Shown piece after piece: positions 20,174 to 29,515 of a stretch of 64,000 nucleotides of DNA. A program made the translations under genes and the position numbers. The notes under the pieces were generated by a model that was not told the DNA's origin, did not search any database, and saw only the letters and a list, made by a program, of their open reading frames with translations. The DNA comes from Arsenicicoccus dermatophilus (GTDB taxonomy: Bacteria > Actinomycetota > Actinomycetes > Actinomycetales > Dermatophilaceae): assembly GCF_022568795.1 (NCBI RefSeq), contig NZ_JAKZHU010000001.1, positions 1,178,001 through 1,242,000 of the forward strand. The letters run 5' to 3'. How positions within the stretch are numbered: position 1 is the stretch's first letter; each line of letters starts with the position of its first letter.

Positions 20174-20935
20174 ATGTCCGAGCTGCCCCTGTCGTGTCGC
20201 CTCGCCCTGTGGGCGACGAGCGCGTATGCCGGAAAGGTCTCCCTGGAGCGAGCGCTCGTCGCCGCGGCGGCCGACCTCGACCGGATGACCGGCGCCGAGG
20301 CCGTGCGGGACTGGGGCGAGCTGGGCGAGCGGGTCGTCGTGGTCTCCCTGCCACGGGCGGGCGCCGTCGCCTCGGTGCCCCGCGGCAACCCCACGCTCGT
20401 CGGTGCGGCGGCCGAGGCGGGCGAGCTGGTCTGCTCCCCCGCCCTCGGGGCGGCCCTGGTGCCGACGCTCGCGCCCTACGGGCCGCCCGGCGACCAGGGC
20501 TGGGCGGCGTCGTTCACGGCATACGACTGCGACCCGATCCCCATCCACCGCCTGGAGATGCTCTCGGTCCGGGAGGCCGAGCGCACCCTGCAGGACGAGA
20601 TCGCCCAGGTGGCAGCGGTCCTCGCCGACCTGGGGCCGGTGTGGGGCGAGGCCGCCCGCGACGCCGCGGACGCCGCGCTGGGCGCACCCCGCTGGGGCCT
20701 GCCCGACGGGCTGCCCGCGCGCGGGGTGCAGCTGATGACGCTGGCCGCGACGGTGGGCCGGATCGCCGACCTCGGCCTGGGGGCGGGCGACCCCTCGCTG
20801 GTGAGCGTCCACGCGGTCCGGCGGCACTCGGCCCTGCAGCGGCTCCAGCGGGCGGCCGACGAGGCCCTGGAGACCGCCACCACCGTGTGCGCCCTCGCCG
20901 TGGCGGGCTACCTCCCGGCCGACCGCCTGCCCTGA
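20174..20935 (+). CDS. Conserved hypothetical protein
   Basis: 253 residues, no recognised domain. The N-terminus SCRLALWATSAYAGKVSLERAL and the later AADEALETATTVCALAVAGYLPADRLP are Ala-rich helices; there is no signal peptide or clear membrane segment. Codon use matches the neighbours. TAGGAT at 20161-20166 lies 7 nt before the ATG at 20174, which rules against the ATG at 20165 inside the promoter. The gene is divergent from the ABC ATPase. I cannot assign a function. Confidence 0.72.
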   Translation: MSELPLSCRLALWATSAYAGKVSLERALVAAAADLDRMTGAEAVRDWGELGERVVVVSLPRAGAVASVPRGNPTLVGAAAEAGELVCSPALGAALVPTLAPYGPPGDQGWAASFTAYDCDPIPIHRLEMLSVREAERTLQDEIAQVAAVLADLGPVWGEAARDAADAALGAPRWGLPDGLPARGVQLMTLAATVGRIADLGLGAGDPSLVSVHAVRRHSALQRLQRAADEALETATTVCALAVAGYLPADRLP

Positions 20936-21049
20936 CGGCCGAGGTCGCCCGCCGGTCCTCTCCCCGGGGTGTCGGCGCGGGCGCCCGGGCCGCCGGCGTC
21001 GGTGAGAAGTCGCTGGCAGAGCACGATCTCGCCGGATACGGTGACGGCC

Positions 21050-21922
21050 ATGAGCATCACCGTGGACGACTGGCGTGCTCTCGCCCGCAGCGCTCCCTGG
21101 CTGTGGCAGACCCTGCGCTGCGTGGTGACGCCGGCCCCGGGCGACGAGTTCGAGGGATACGCCGAGCCGATCCGGGTGTGGACCGGACGCGAGGCCGGGC
21201 TGCGGGTCGAGTCCCTGCAGGGGCGGGTGCACCAGGTGGATCGGAAGACCGGGCACCCCCTGCCCACCCGATTCAGCACGGCGCCCGTGCTCGACGGACC
21301 GCCGCCACGGGGATACATGCCGGGGGTCTACGTCGAGCAGCCGCGCAGCGCGGCGCAGCAGGCGTTGTACGAGCGGGAGCAGGTCGAGCTGGCGGCCGAG
21401 CGGGAGGCGCGGCTCGCCGCCGTGGTGCGCCGGCCCGACGGGCTGGTCGCGGACCGGGTGGGCACCCACCGCGAGCTCGACGTCTGCCTGATCTCGTCAT
21501 ACCTCTGGGTCGCCGTCATGGACCCGCACGAGCTGACGGACGGGTGCGACCCCGAGGACGTGGTCGACCGGGACGGGACGCGGGTCGAGGACGTCCGGGT
21601 GCTCGAGCACCGGGGGCGGGAGACCTGGGCGGCGACGGTGACCCCGCTCGACAGCTACGACCCGCACTGCTCCTGCTGCCCCCTCCTGACGGGGCGCGCC
21701 GCGGCCGAGCTGATGGTGCGCACCGGCGAGTCGGACGAGCCGGACCCGCAGGGGGCGACGCGCTTCGAGGTGTGGCTCGACCGCGCCACGGGGGTGGTGG
21801 TGCGGCTGCGGGCCCTGGACGGACGGCAGGAGGGTGACGGCTTCGACCTGGAGATCGAGGCGGTCGACGAGCCCCTGCCCGCAGGCCTGCCGGGGGCGGT
21901 CGGACCCGCCGGGGAGACGTGA
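21050..21922 (+). CDS. Hypothetical protein
   Basis: 290 residues with an N-terminal WRALARSAPWLWQTLRCVV segment and mixed beta/loop content (EPIRVWTGREAGLRVESLQG, RFEVWLDRATGVVVRLRALDG). It looks like a single-domain cytoplasmic protein with a beta-rich fold; I do not recognise it. TACGGT lies 7 nt before the ATG (leaderless). Its 3' end is convergent with glgA, and because of a frameshift the glgA reading frame runs about 270 bases into this gene on the other strand. Confidence 0.68.
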   Translation: MSITVDDWRALARSAPWLWQTLRCVVTPAPGDEFEGYAEPIRVWTGREAGLRVESLQGRVHQVDRKTGHPLPTRFSTAPVLDGPPPRGYMPGVYVEQPRSAAQQALYEREQVELAAEREARLAAVVRRPDGLVADRVGTHRELDVCLISSYLWVAVMDPHELTDGCDPEDVVDRDGTRVEDVRVLEHRGRETWAATVTPLDSYDPHCSCCPLLTGRAAAELMVRTGESDEPDPQGATRFEVWLDRATGVVVRLRALDGRQEGDGFDLEIEAVDEPLPAGLPGAVGPAGET

Positions 21923-21964
21923 GCGGGCGGATCCGACGACCGGCGGCAGGTCTGCGGGGGTGGG

Positions 21965-23160
21965 TCAGCGGCGGGCGAGGACCTGCTCGTAGACCGCCAT
22001 GTCTTGTCGCCGATGGCGTGCCAGGAGAAGTGCTCGACGGCCCGGCGGCGGCCGGCGCGCCCCCTCTCGCGGGCGCGCTCCACGTCCGAGACGGCCTCGG
22101 TCAGCGCGGCAGCCAGGTCGGCCACGAAGGTCTCCTCGTCGAGCGGCGTCCCCGAGCCGTCCTGCACCTGCTCGACGGGCACCAGCCAGCCGGTCTCGCC
22201 GTCCACGACGACCTCCGGGATCCCGCCGGTCGCGGTGGCGACGACCGCGGCCTCGCAGGCCATCGCCTCGAGGTTGACGATCCCCAGCGGCTCGTAGATC
22301 GACGGGCACGCGAACACCGTGCACGCCGTCTCCAGCGCCACGATCTCGTGCCGCGGCAGGTGCTCGGCGATCCAGACGACGCCGTCGCGACGGGTCTTGA
22401 GGTCGTCGATGAGGGCCGTGACCTCCGCCTTGATCTCCGGGGTGTCCGGGGCGCCGGCGGCCAGCACCAGCTGCACGCCCTCGGGCAGTCGCGCGGCGGC
22501 CTTGACGAGATAGGGCAGACCCTTCTGCCGGGTGATCCGCCCGACGAAGCACACGAAGGGCTTCTCCGGGTCGATGCCGTACTTCGCGAGGACGGCGGGG
22601 TCCGCGGCGGGCCTCCAGTCCTCGGCGTCGATGCCGTTGTGCACCACGTGGACCCGCTCGGGGTCCAGGGAGGGGTAGCAGCGCAGGATGTCGGCGCGCA
22701 TCCCGGCGGACACGGCGATGATCGCGGCCGCGCCCTCGTAGGCCGACCGCTCCACGAACGACGACAGCGCGTAGCCGCCGCCGAGCTGCTCGGCCTTCCA
22801 CGGCCGCAGCGGCTCGAGCGAGTGCGCGGAGATGACGTGCGGTATGCCGTGCAGCAGGCCCGCGGTGTGCCCGGCGAAGTTGGCGTACCAGGTGTGCGAG
22901 TGCACCAGGTCGGCGCCCGCCACGTCGGCGGCGATCCGCAGGTCGGTGCCCATGGTCACCAGGGCCGCGTTCGCGCCCGCCAGCTCGGCCGGGTCGTCAT
23001 ACCCCGTGGTGCCCTGCTCCTCGCGGGCCCCGCCGAAGCACCTGACCTGCACGTCGACGTCGCCGCGGGCCCGCAGGGCGCGAGCCAGCTCGGTGACGTG
23101 CACGCCTGCCCCGCCGTAGACCTGCGGGGGATATTCCTTGCTCACGATGTCGACTCGCAC
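21965..23160 (-). CDS. glgA: Glycogen synthase (GT4), with a 1-nt frameshift near the 3' end
   Basis: Glucosyltransferase of the actinobacterial GlgA/GlgM type, expected at about 398 residues. Visible are MRVDIVSKEYPPQVYGGAGVH, the HSHTWYANFAGH motif, FVCFVGRITRQKGLPYLV and the nucleotide-binding CPSIYEPLGIVNLEAMAC. The normal tail (GDK-T-MAVYEQVLARR, stop at 21965) is present but in another frame: one base is missing at about 22000-22002, between AAGAC and ATGGCG. Read literally, the protein loses its last 11 residues and gains about 112 unrelated ones antisense to the neighbour, ending at 21655. This could be a sequencing indel or a real mutation. TAGGTT lies 6 nt before the GTG start. Confidence 0.85.
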
Positions 23161-23247
23161 GGGACGAACCTAGCCGCAGCCGGGCCCGATCGCGCGCCCA
23201 GGGGGTCAGCCGTCACCACGCCCAGGACCGCGCAATAGGCTGAGGTC
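23161..23247. promoter_or_regulatory. Divergent leaderless promoters of glgA and glgC
   Basis: The 87-bp space holds two -10 boxes in opposite directions. On the minus strand TAGGTT (23172-23167) lies 6 nt from the glgA GTG; on the plus strand TAGGCT (23236-23241) lies 6 nt from the glgC ATG. The two glycogen genes are therefore likely expressed from face-away promoters that can share regulators. Confidence 0.55.
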
Positions 23248-24501
23248 ATGTACAACCGTCGCGGTCACAAGAAGGTCCTTGCCATCGTCCTCGCGGGGGG
23301 CGAGGGCAAGCGCCTGATGCCCCTCACCGCCGACCGGGCCAAGCCGGCCGTCCCCTTCGGCGGGTCCTACCGCCTCATCGACTTCGCCCTGTCCAACGTC
23401 GTCAACAGCGGCTACCTCAAGGTCGTCGTGCTGACGCAGTACAAGTCGCACAGCCTGGACCGTCACGTCGCCCAGACCTGGACGATGTCGACGATGCTCG
23501 GCAACTACGTCACCAACGTCCCCGCCCAGCAGCGGATCGGCAAGGAGTGGTACCGCGGCAGCGCCGACGCGATCTACCAGTCCCTCAACCTGATCCGCGA
23601 CGAGGACCCGGACATCGTGGTCGTCGTCGGCGCGGACCACGTCTATCGCATGGACTTCTCGCAGATGGTGGCCCAGCACGTCGACACCGACGCGGCCTGC
23701 ACGGTCGCGGCGATCCGGCAGCCGATCCAGCTGGCCGACCAGTTCGGGGTCATCGACGTCGACCCGCAGGACCCGCGGTTCATCCGCGAGTTCCTCGAGA
23801 AGCCGCAGAACCCCGTGGGCCTGCCCGACGCCCCGCACGAGGTGCTGGCCTCCATGGGCAACTACGTCTTCAGCACCGAGGCCCTCGTCGAGGCGCTGCA
23901 CACGGACGTGGAGCGCGAGGACACCAAGCACGACATGGGCGGCGACATCGTGCCGGCCTTCGTCGACCAGGGCTCGGCCTGCGTCTACGACTTCAAGGAC
24001 AACGACGTCCCCGGCACCACCGAGCGCGACCACGGCTACTGGCGCGACGTCGGCACCATGGACTCCTACTACGACGCGCACATGGAGCTGTGCTCGCTCG
24101 ACCCGGTGTTCAACCTCTACAACAACGAGTGGCCGCTGTTCACGCACATGCCGTCGATGCCCCCGGCGAAGTTCGTGACCGGTATGGCGTCGCGCGCCGC
24201 CCAGGTCACCAACTCCATGGTCTGCGCGGGGAGCATCGTGTCCGGCGCGGAGGTCTCCACGTCGGTCCTGTCCCCCGGTGTCCGGGTGAACTCCTACGCC
24301 ACCGTGGAGGGCTCGGTGCTCCTCGACGGGGTGCACGTCAACCGCAACGCCACCGTCCACCGCGCCATCCTGGACAAGGGGGTCGTCGTCCCGCAGGGCG
24401 TCATGGTCGGCGTCGACAAGGACCACGACCGGCACCGCGGCTTCTACGTCACCGACTCGGGGATCACCGTGGTCGGCAAGGGGGTCCACGTCCCCCAGTG
24501 A
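23248..24501 (+). CDS. glgC: Glucose-1-phosphate adenylyltransferase
   Basis: Makes ADP-glucose from ATP and glucose 1-phosphate, the committed step supplying GlgA next door. The 417-residue protein shows the nucleotidyltransferase loop [26 protein letters not shown], the allosteric/substrate region [31 protein letters not shown], and a C-terminal left-handed beta-helix ([33 protein letters not shown]). Length is complete. The ATG sits 6 nt after TAGGCT. A hairpin follows the stop. Confidence 0.97.
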   Translation: MYNRRGHKKVLAIVLAGGEGKRLMPLTADRAKPAVPFGGSYRLIDFALSNVVNSGYLKVVVLTQYKSHSLDRHVAQTWTMSTMLGNYVTNVPAQQRIGKEWYRGSADAIYQSLNLIRDEDPDIVVVVGADHVYRMDFSQMVAQHVDTDAACTVAAIRQPIQLADQFGVIDVDPQDPRFIREFLEKPQNPVGLPDAPHEVLASMGNYVFSTEALVEALHTDVEREDTKHDMGGDIVPAFVDQGSACVYDFKDNDVPGTTERDHGYWRDVGTMDSYYDAHMELCSLDPVFNLYNNEWPLFTHMPSMPPAKFVTGMASRAAQVTNSMVCAGSIVSGAEVSTSVLSPGVRVNSYATVEGSVLLDGVHVNRNATVHRAILDKGVVVPQGVMVGVDKDHDRHRGFYVTDSGITVVGKGVHVPQ

Positions 24502-24572
24502 CCTGGCGTCCACCCACCGGCCGGTCGCCCCGGCCGGACGGGCAGGTGCGCCGGAGGCGCCGCACGCATCGC

Positions 24573-24604
24573 GGACAGCCCGTCGCCCGCGCGGCGGGCT
24601 GTCC
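24573..24604 (+). terminator. Hairpin between glgC and serB
   Basis: GGACAGCCCG (24573-24582) pairs with CGGGCTGTCC (24595-24604), a 10-bp stem with a 12-nt loop, 70 bases after the glgC stop. Its right arm ends two bases before the serB -10 box, so termination of glgC and initiation of serB abut. Confidence 0.6.
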
Positions 24605-24618
24605 GTATCGTGACGCGG

Positions 24619-25338
24619 GTGACCGCCCCCGACCTGCCCGCCCGCGTGGTGCTGCGCGACCGCGCCGCCGTCGACCGGACCCGCGCCGCGCTGCGCGAAG
24701 GGCCGCTGCTGCTGGTCAGCGACGTGGACTCGACGCTCGTCCAGGACGAGGTCATCGAGCTCCTCGCTCGGCACGCGGGCACCGAGGCCGAGGTGGCCGC
24801 GGTCACCTCGGCGGCGATGCGCGGCGAGCTGGACTTCGCCGCCAGCCTGCACGCCCGGGTGGCGACGCTGGCGGGGCTGGACGTGGCGGTGCTCGACGCG
24901 GTGCGGGCCGCGGTGCGGGTGACGCTCGGGGCCCGGGAGCTCGTGGCCGCGGTCCACGCGGCGGGCGGGGTCGTCGGGGTGGTGTCCGGGGGCTTCCTGG
25001 AGGTGGTGCAGCCGCTGGCGGACACGCTCGGCCTGGACCACGCCCACGCCAACCGGCTCGAGGTGGCGGGCGGGCGACTCACCGGCCGCGTCCTCGGCGA
25101 CGTGGTGGACCGGGCGACCAAGGCGCGCATGCTGCTGACCTGGGCGCAGGCTCACGGCATACCGCCGGAGCGGACGATCGGGGTGGGCGACGGCGCCAAC
25201 GACCTCGACCTGGTCGCCGCCGCCGGTCTCGGGGTGGCCTACGCCGCCAAGCCGGCCCTCGCCGAGCGTGCCGACGTGTGCCTGCCGGGGCCGCGGCTGG
25301 ACGACCTGCTGACGGTCCTCGGGCTGCCCGCCGCGTGA
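24619..25338 (+). CDS. serB: Phosphoserine phosphatase (HAD family)
   Basis: Hydrolyses O-phosphoserine in the last step of serine synthesis. About 239 residues with HAD motif I VSDVDSTLV (DxDxT), motif II VVSGGFLEVV, and motif III/IV IGVGDGANDLDLVAAAGLGVAYAAKP, all diagnostic of SerB. It lacks an N-terminal ACT domain, unlike some actinobacterial SerB2. TATCGT (24606-24611) lies 7 nt before the GTG at 24619; an in-frame GTG at 24610 overlaps that -10 box and is less likely. It is monocistronic between glgC and the cyanophycin genes. Confidence 0.93.
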   Translation: MTAPDLPARVVLRDRAAVDRTRAALREGPLLLVSDVDSTLVQDEVIELLARHAGTEAEVAAVTSAAMRGELDFAASLHARVATLAGLDVAVLDAVRAAVRVTLGARELVAAVHAAGGVVGVVSGGFLEVVQPLADTLGLDHAHANRLEVAGGRLTGRVLGDVVDRATKARMLLTWAQAHGIPPERTIGVGDGANDLDLVAAAGLGVAYAAKPALAERADVCLPGPRLDDLLTVLGLPAA

Positions 25339-25451
25339 GACCAGGAGGGTGAGGGTCGTCTCACCCAGCGGCGCGGCGGGCCGGAGGCCTCACGCGCGGG
25401 TCCTACTGTGGGCGCTGCCCATTCCCTCCGACACCGGGAGCTGATCTGCGC

Positions 25452-26348
25452 ATGTCCGCCCAGCCGGATGCCGTCCCCCATCGCTCGCTGCTCGTCATCG
25501 GCGGGGCCGAGGACAAGATGGGCCGGGCCACCGTGCTCCGGCGGTTCGTCCGGCTCGCCGGCGCCGAGGCGGCCCGGATCGTGGTGATCCCCTCGGCCTC
25601 GTCCTTCGCCGACGAGGCGAGCGAGGTGTATGCCGACGTGTTTGAGCGGCTCGGGGCGAGCGGCACCACCGCGGTCGACGTGCAGAGCCGAGCCGAGGCC
25701 GACCGCACCGGCGAGGGATCACCTGCTGAGATCATCGACCAGGCCACCGGCGTGTTCATGACCGGCGGCAACCAGCTCAAGCTCGCCCAGCTCGTCGGCG
25801 GGACCGAGATGCACCGGGCGATCACCCGAGCCTACGAGCGGGGCGCCGTGATCGCCGGCACCTCGGCGGGCGCCTCGATCATGAGCCGGTTCATGATCTC
25901 GATGGGCGACGAGGGCATCACCCCGCGGCAGCGGTCCAGCCAGCTGACGGCGGGCTTCGACCTGCTGCCGGACGTGATCGTCGACCAGCACTTCGCGCAG
26001 CGGACGCGCTACGGCCGGCTGCTGTCCCTCGTCGCGGGCTCCCCCGCGCTGCTCGGCATGGGCATCGACGAGGACACCGCCGCCGAGATCACCGACGGCC
26101 GCACGCTCACCGTGATCGGGGCCGGCGGCGTCTTCCTCGCCGACGCCCGCCGGGCCGTCACCGACGCCTACGAGGCGGCCGAGGACGCGCCCCTGCTGGT
26201 CAGCGGCGCCGTGGTCCACACGCTGCCCGCGGGGGCGACGTTCGACCTGCAGACGGCGACGCTCGTGTCCTTCTCCGAGATGCACCCCGACGTCGACGTG
26301 CGCCGCTCCGCGCGGGAGCACCCCGACGGCACCCGTCCGGTGGCCTGA
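25452..26348 (+). CDS. cphB: Cyanophycinase
   Basis: Serine peptidase (S51 type) that cuts the storage polymer cyanophycin (poly-Asp with Arg side chains) into beta-Asp-Arg dipeptides. The 298-residue protein shows LLVIGGAEDKM, GVFMTGGNQLKLAQLVGGT, the nucleophile loop IAGTSAGAS with Ser near residue 138, and DQHFAQRTRYGRLLSL. No signal peptide, so the intracellular form. A GGGAGCTGA site precedes the ATG, and TACTGT near 25405 could be its -10. cphA follows 181 bp downstream in the same direction. Confidence 0.95.
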   Translation: MSAQPDAVPHRSLLVIGGAEDKMGRATVLRRFVRLAGAEAARIVVIPSASSFADEASEVYADVFERLGASGTTAVDVQSRAEADRTGEGSPAEIIDQATGVFMTGGNQLKLAQLVGGTEMHRAITRAYERGAVIAGTSAGASIMSRFMISMGDEGITPRQRSSQLTAGFDLLPDVIVDQHFAQRTRYGRLLSLVAGSPALLGMGIDEDTAAEITDGRTLTVIGAGGVFLADARRAVTDAYEAAEDAPLLVSGAVVHTLPAGATFDLQTATLVSFSEMHPDVDVRRSAREHPDGTRPVA

Positions 26349-26529
26349 GACAGGCTTCCCCGGCATACCGCCTGGTGCGGACGAGCCTGGGACGCAGGGC
26401 CGGTCCGGGACGGCGTGCGAGGCGGGGCCGGGCCCTGACCGGCCCCGTTCCGTCCTGTCTCCGGGCGTGTCTGCCGCGTCCCAGGGGGGACGCTACGGTG
26501 GGTCCTCCACACCTGACACGGAGGCCTCG

Positions 26530-29361
26530 ATGGATCGCGCCCGCCCCACCCCTTCGGCACCTGCCCGGCCCGAGCTCCGGGTCGTCTCGCAGCGTGTCTA
26601 CCGCGGGCCCAACGTCTGGTCCTACGACCAGGCCGTGCACCTCGTCGTCGACCTCGGCATCCTGGAGGAGTACCCCACCGACCTGCTCCCCGGCTTCACC
26701 GAACGCCTGATGGAGCTGCTCCCGGGCCTGCACCACCACACCTGCTCGGTCGGGACACCCGGCGGCTTCGTCAAGCGGATGACGGACGGCACCTGGCTCG
26801 GCCACGTCACCGAGCACGTCGCCCTGCAGCTGCAGCAGGAGGCAGGCCACGACCTGCGCCGCGGCAAGACCCGGTCGGTGCGCGGCAAGCGGGGGCAGTA
26901 CAACATCATCCTCGGCTACCTCGACGAGACGGTCGCCCTCGCCGCCTGCGCCCTGGCCGTGCGGCTCGTCAACCACCTCGTGCGGGCGGAGGAGGGCTTC
27001 GACTTCGCCGAGGAGCTCGACGCCTTCCTGCGCGTGGCGCAGCGTCAGGCCTTCGGCCCGTCCACGATGGCGATCCTGGAGGAGGCCGTCGCCCGCGACA
27101 TCCCCTGGCAGCGGCTCAACCGTGGCTCGTTGGTCCAGCTCGGGCAGGGCGTGCACGCCAAGCGCTTCCGCGCCACGATGACCGGGCTCACCAGCGCCCT
27201 GGCCGTGGACATCGCCTCCGACAAGGACCTGACCGGGCAGCTGCTGGCCTCCGCCGGCCTGCCGGTGCCCAAGGCCGAGTTGGTCGGCGACGTCGAGGCG
27301 GCGGTCGAGGCGGCCCGCGGCATCGGCTATCCCGTCGTCGTCAAGCCGCTCGACGGCAACCACGGCCGCGGGGTCTGCCTGGACCTGCGCGACGAGGCCG
27401 CGGTGCGCGATGCCTACCCCGTCGCCGAGCGCGAGTCCCGACGCGGTCACGTGCTCGTCGAGTCCTTCGTGACCGGCAAGGACTATCGCTGCCTGATCAT
27501 CGGCGGCCGGATGCAGGCCATCGCCGAGCGGGTCCCGGCCCACGTCGTCGGCGACGGCCAGCACACCGTGGCCGAGCTCGTCGAGCGCACCAACGCCGAC
27601 CCCCGCCGCGGGGTCGGCCACGAGAAGGTCCTCACCAAGATCAAGGTCGACGACGCCGCCGTCGAGCTGGTGCATGCCCAGGGCCACGAGATGGACTCGG
27701 TCCCGGCCCGCGACGAGGTGATCAAGCTCGCGCTCACCGCCAACATGTCCACCGGTGGCATCTCCATCGACCGCACCTGGGACGCCCACCCCGACAACGT
27801 CGACATCGCCGAGGAGGCCGCCCGGGTCATCGGGCTCGACGTCGCGGGGATCGACTTCATCTGCGCGGACATCACCGAGCCGGTCCGCGAGACCGGCGGC
27901 GCCATCTGCGAGGTCAACGCCGCTCCGGGCTTCCGGATGCACACGCACCCGACGATCGGCGAGCCGCAGTTCATCGCCAAGCCCGTCGTGGACCTGCTCT
28001 TCCCGCCCGGCTCGCCGTCGCGGGTGCCGATCGTCGCCGTCACCGGCACCAACGGCAAGACCACCACGAGCCGGATGATCGCCCACATCTTCAAGGGTCT
28101 GGGGCGCAAGGTCGGCATGACCTCGACCGACGGCGTCGTCATCGACGAGCGCCTGGTCATCAAGGCCGACGCCTCCGGGCCGCGCTCGGCGCGGATGGTG
28201 CTGCAGAACCCGCGTGTCGACCTGGCCGTGATGGAGGTCGCGCGCGGGGGCATCCTGCGCGAGGGGCTCGGCTACGACCGCAACGACGTCGCCGTCGTCA
28301 CCAACGTCGCCAACGACCACCTCGGCATGAAGGGCATCGACACCCTCGAGCAGCTCGCCGCCGTGAAGCGCGTCGTCGTCGAGGCGGTCCCCCGGGACGG
28401 CTTCGCGGTGCTCAACGCCGACGACCCGCACGTGCGCGCCATGCGCCGGCGCTGCTCCGGCTCGATCGTGTGGTTCTCGCTGGCCGCCCCCGGGTCGGAG
28501 GAGCGCACCATGATCGACGAGCACTGCCGACGGGGTGGTCGCGCCGTCGTGCTCGAGGAGACCGAGCGCGGCGAGATGATCGTCATCCGCCAGGGCCGCC
28601 GATCCATGCAGCTCGCGTTCACCCACCTGCTGCCCTCGACCTTCGAGGGCACCGCGCGGATGAACGTCGCCAACGCCCTCGCCGCCGCGGGCGCGGCCTT
28701 CGCGCTCGGGGCGCCGCTGCAGGAGATCCGCCAGGGGCTGCGCACGTTCACCACCTCCTACTACCTCTCCCCCGGCCGGATGAACCTGATGACCGTGCGC
28801 GGCGCCCAGGTGATCGTGGACTACTGCCACAACGCGGCCGGCATGCGGATGCTGGGTGACTTCGCCCAGCGGTATGCCGACCAGCTGCAGGAGCGCGCGC
28901 ACCGCGGCCCGGTCCGGCGCATCGGCATGATCGCCACCGCCGGCGACCGCCGCGACGAGGACATCATGGAGCTCGGCTCCGTCGCCGCGAAGTACTTCGA
29001 CACCATCCTGGTCCGCGACGACGACAACCTGCGACGGCGGGAGCCCGGCGAGCAGGCCGATCTGGTGGCCCAGGGGATCCGTCAGTCCCAGGAGGCGGGC
29101 GACGCGCGCTGCACGAGCGTGGAGATCATCCTGGACGAGAGGGATGCCACCGACCGGGCCATGCAGCTCGCCCGTCCCGGGGACCTCGTCGTCCTGTGCG
29201 TGGACAAGCACGCCGGCGTCATGGAGCGGCTCGAGCAGCACACCAAGCAGGCGATCTCCCGCGGCGACAACGAGCAGGACGGACCGGCCTACGACCCGGA
29301 CTTCGTGCGCAAGGACGACGAGGCCGCGGCGGCAGCCCCGGAGGGTGCCGCACGCGCCTGA
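26530..29361 (+). CDS. cphA: Cyanophycin synthetase
   Basis: ATP-dependent enzyme that polymerises Asp and Arg into cyanophycin. At 943 residues it has the full three-part build: N-domain (RVYRGPNVWSYDQAVHLVVDLG ... HHHTCSVGTPGGFVKRM ... HVALQLQQEAG), an ATP-grasp domain with VVKPLDGNHGRGVCLDL and GAICEVNAAPGFRMHTHPT, and a Mur-ligase domain with VAVTGTNGKTTTSRMIAHIF near residue 500 and RMNVANALAAAGAAFALG. GGAGG lies before the ATG at 26530; upstream in-frame codons to 26467 have no such site. Convergent with the Mur-ligase/TPR gene, with a hairpin between. Confidence 0.96.
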   Translation: MDRARPTPSAPARPELRVVSQRVYRGPNVWSYDQAVHLVVDLGILEEYPTDLLPGFTERLMELLPGLHHHTCSVGTPGGFVKRMTDGTWLGHVTEHVALQLQQEAGHDLRRGKTRSVRGKRGQYNIILGYLDETVALAACALAVRLVNHLVRAEEGFDFAEELDAFLRVAQRQAFGPSTMAILEEAVARDIPWQRLNRGSLVQLGQGVHAKRFRATMTGLTSALAVDIASDKDLTGQLLASAGLPVPKAELVGDVEAAVEAARGIGYPVVVKPLDGNHGRGVCLDLRDEAAVRDAYPVAERESRRGHVLVESFVTGKDYRCLIIGGRMQAIAERVPAHVVGDGQHTVAELVERTNADPRRGVGHEKVLTKIKVDDAAVELVHAQGHEMDSVPARDEVIKLALTANMSTGGISIDRTWDAHPDNVDIAEEAARVIGLDVAGIDFICADITEPVRETGGAICEVNAAPGFRMHTHPTIGEPQFIAKPVVDLLFPPGSPSRVPIVAVTGTNGKTTTSRMIAHIFKGLGRKVGMTSTDGVVIDERLVIKADASGPRSARMVLQNPRVDLAVMEVARGGILREGLGYDRNDVAVVTNVANDHLGMKGIDTLEQLAAVKRVVVEAVPRDGFAVLNADDPHVRAMRRRCSGSIVWFSLAAPGSEERTMIDEHCRRGGRAVVLEETERGEMIVIRQGRRSMQLAFTHLLPSTFEGTARMNVANALAAAGAAFALGAPLQEIRQGLRTFTTSYYLSPGRMNLMTVRGAQVIVDYCHNAAGMRMLGDFAQRYADQLQERAHRGPVRRIGMIATAGDRRDEDIMELGSVAAKYFDTILVRDDDNLRRREPGEQADLVAQGIRQSQEAGDARCTSVEIILDERDATDRAMQLARPGDLVVLCVDKHAGVMERLEQHTKQAISRGDNEQDGPAYDPDFVRKDDEAAAAAPEGAARA

Positions 29362-29382
29362 GCAGCGGCATACCGCCTGAGA

Positions 29383-29416
29383 GGAGCGGGTCATCTCGAC
29401 GGAGGTGGCCCGCTCC
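29383..29416. terminator. Hairpin between cphA and the Mur-ligase/TPR gene
   Basis: GGAGCGGG (29383-29390) pairs with CCCGCTCC (29409-29416), 21 bases after the cphA stop, between two convergent genes. It is of moderate strength. Confidence 0.5.
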
Positions 29417-29515
29417 CGGCGTGGGGGGACCGGCCCGGGGCGCACGTCGTGAGCGGCGAGCGGAAAGAGAACGCGCAGTGGTGCCGAAGGTGGTGCGAGG
29501 GGAGCCGTCGGGCGG

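Noticed and set aside
21655-21964. C-terminal extension of GlgA
   Set aside because: Product of a frameshift; it is antisense to the gene at 21050, and the normal C-terminus is found in the next frame.
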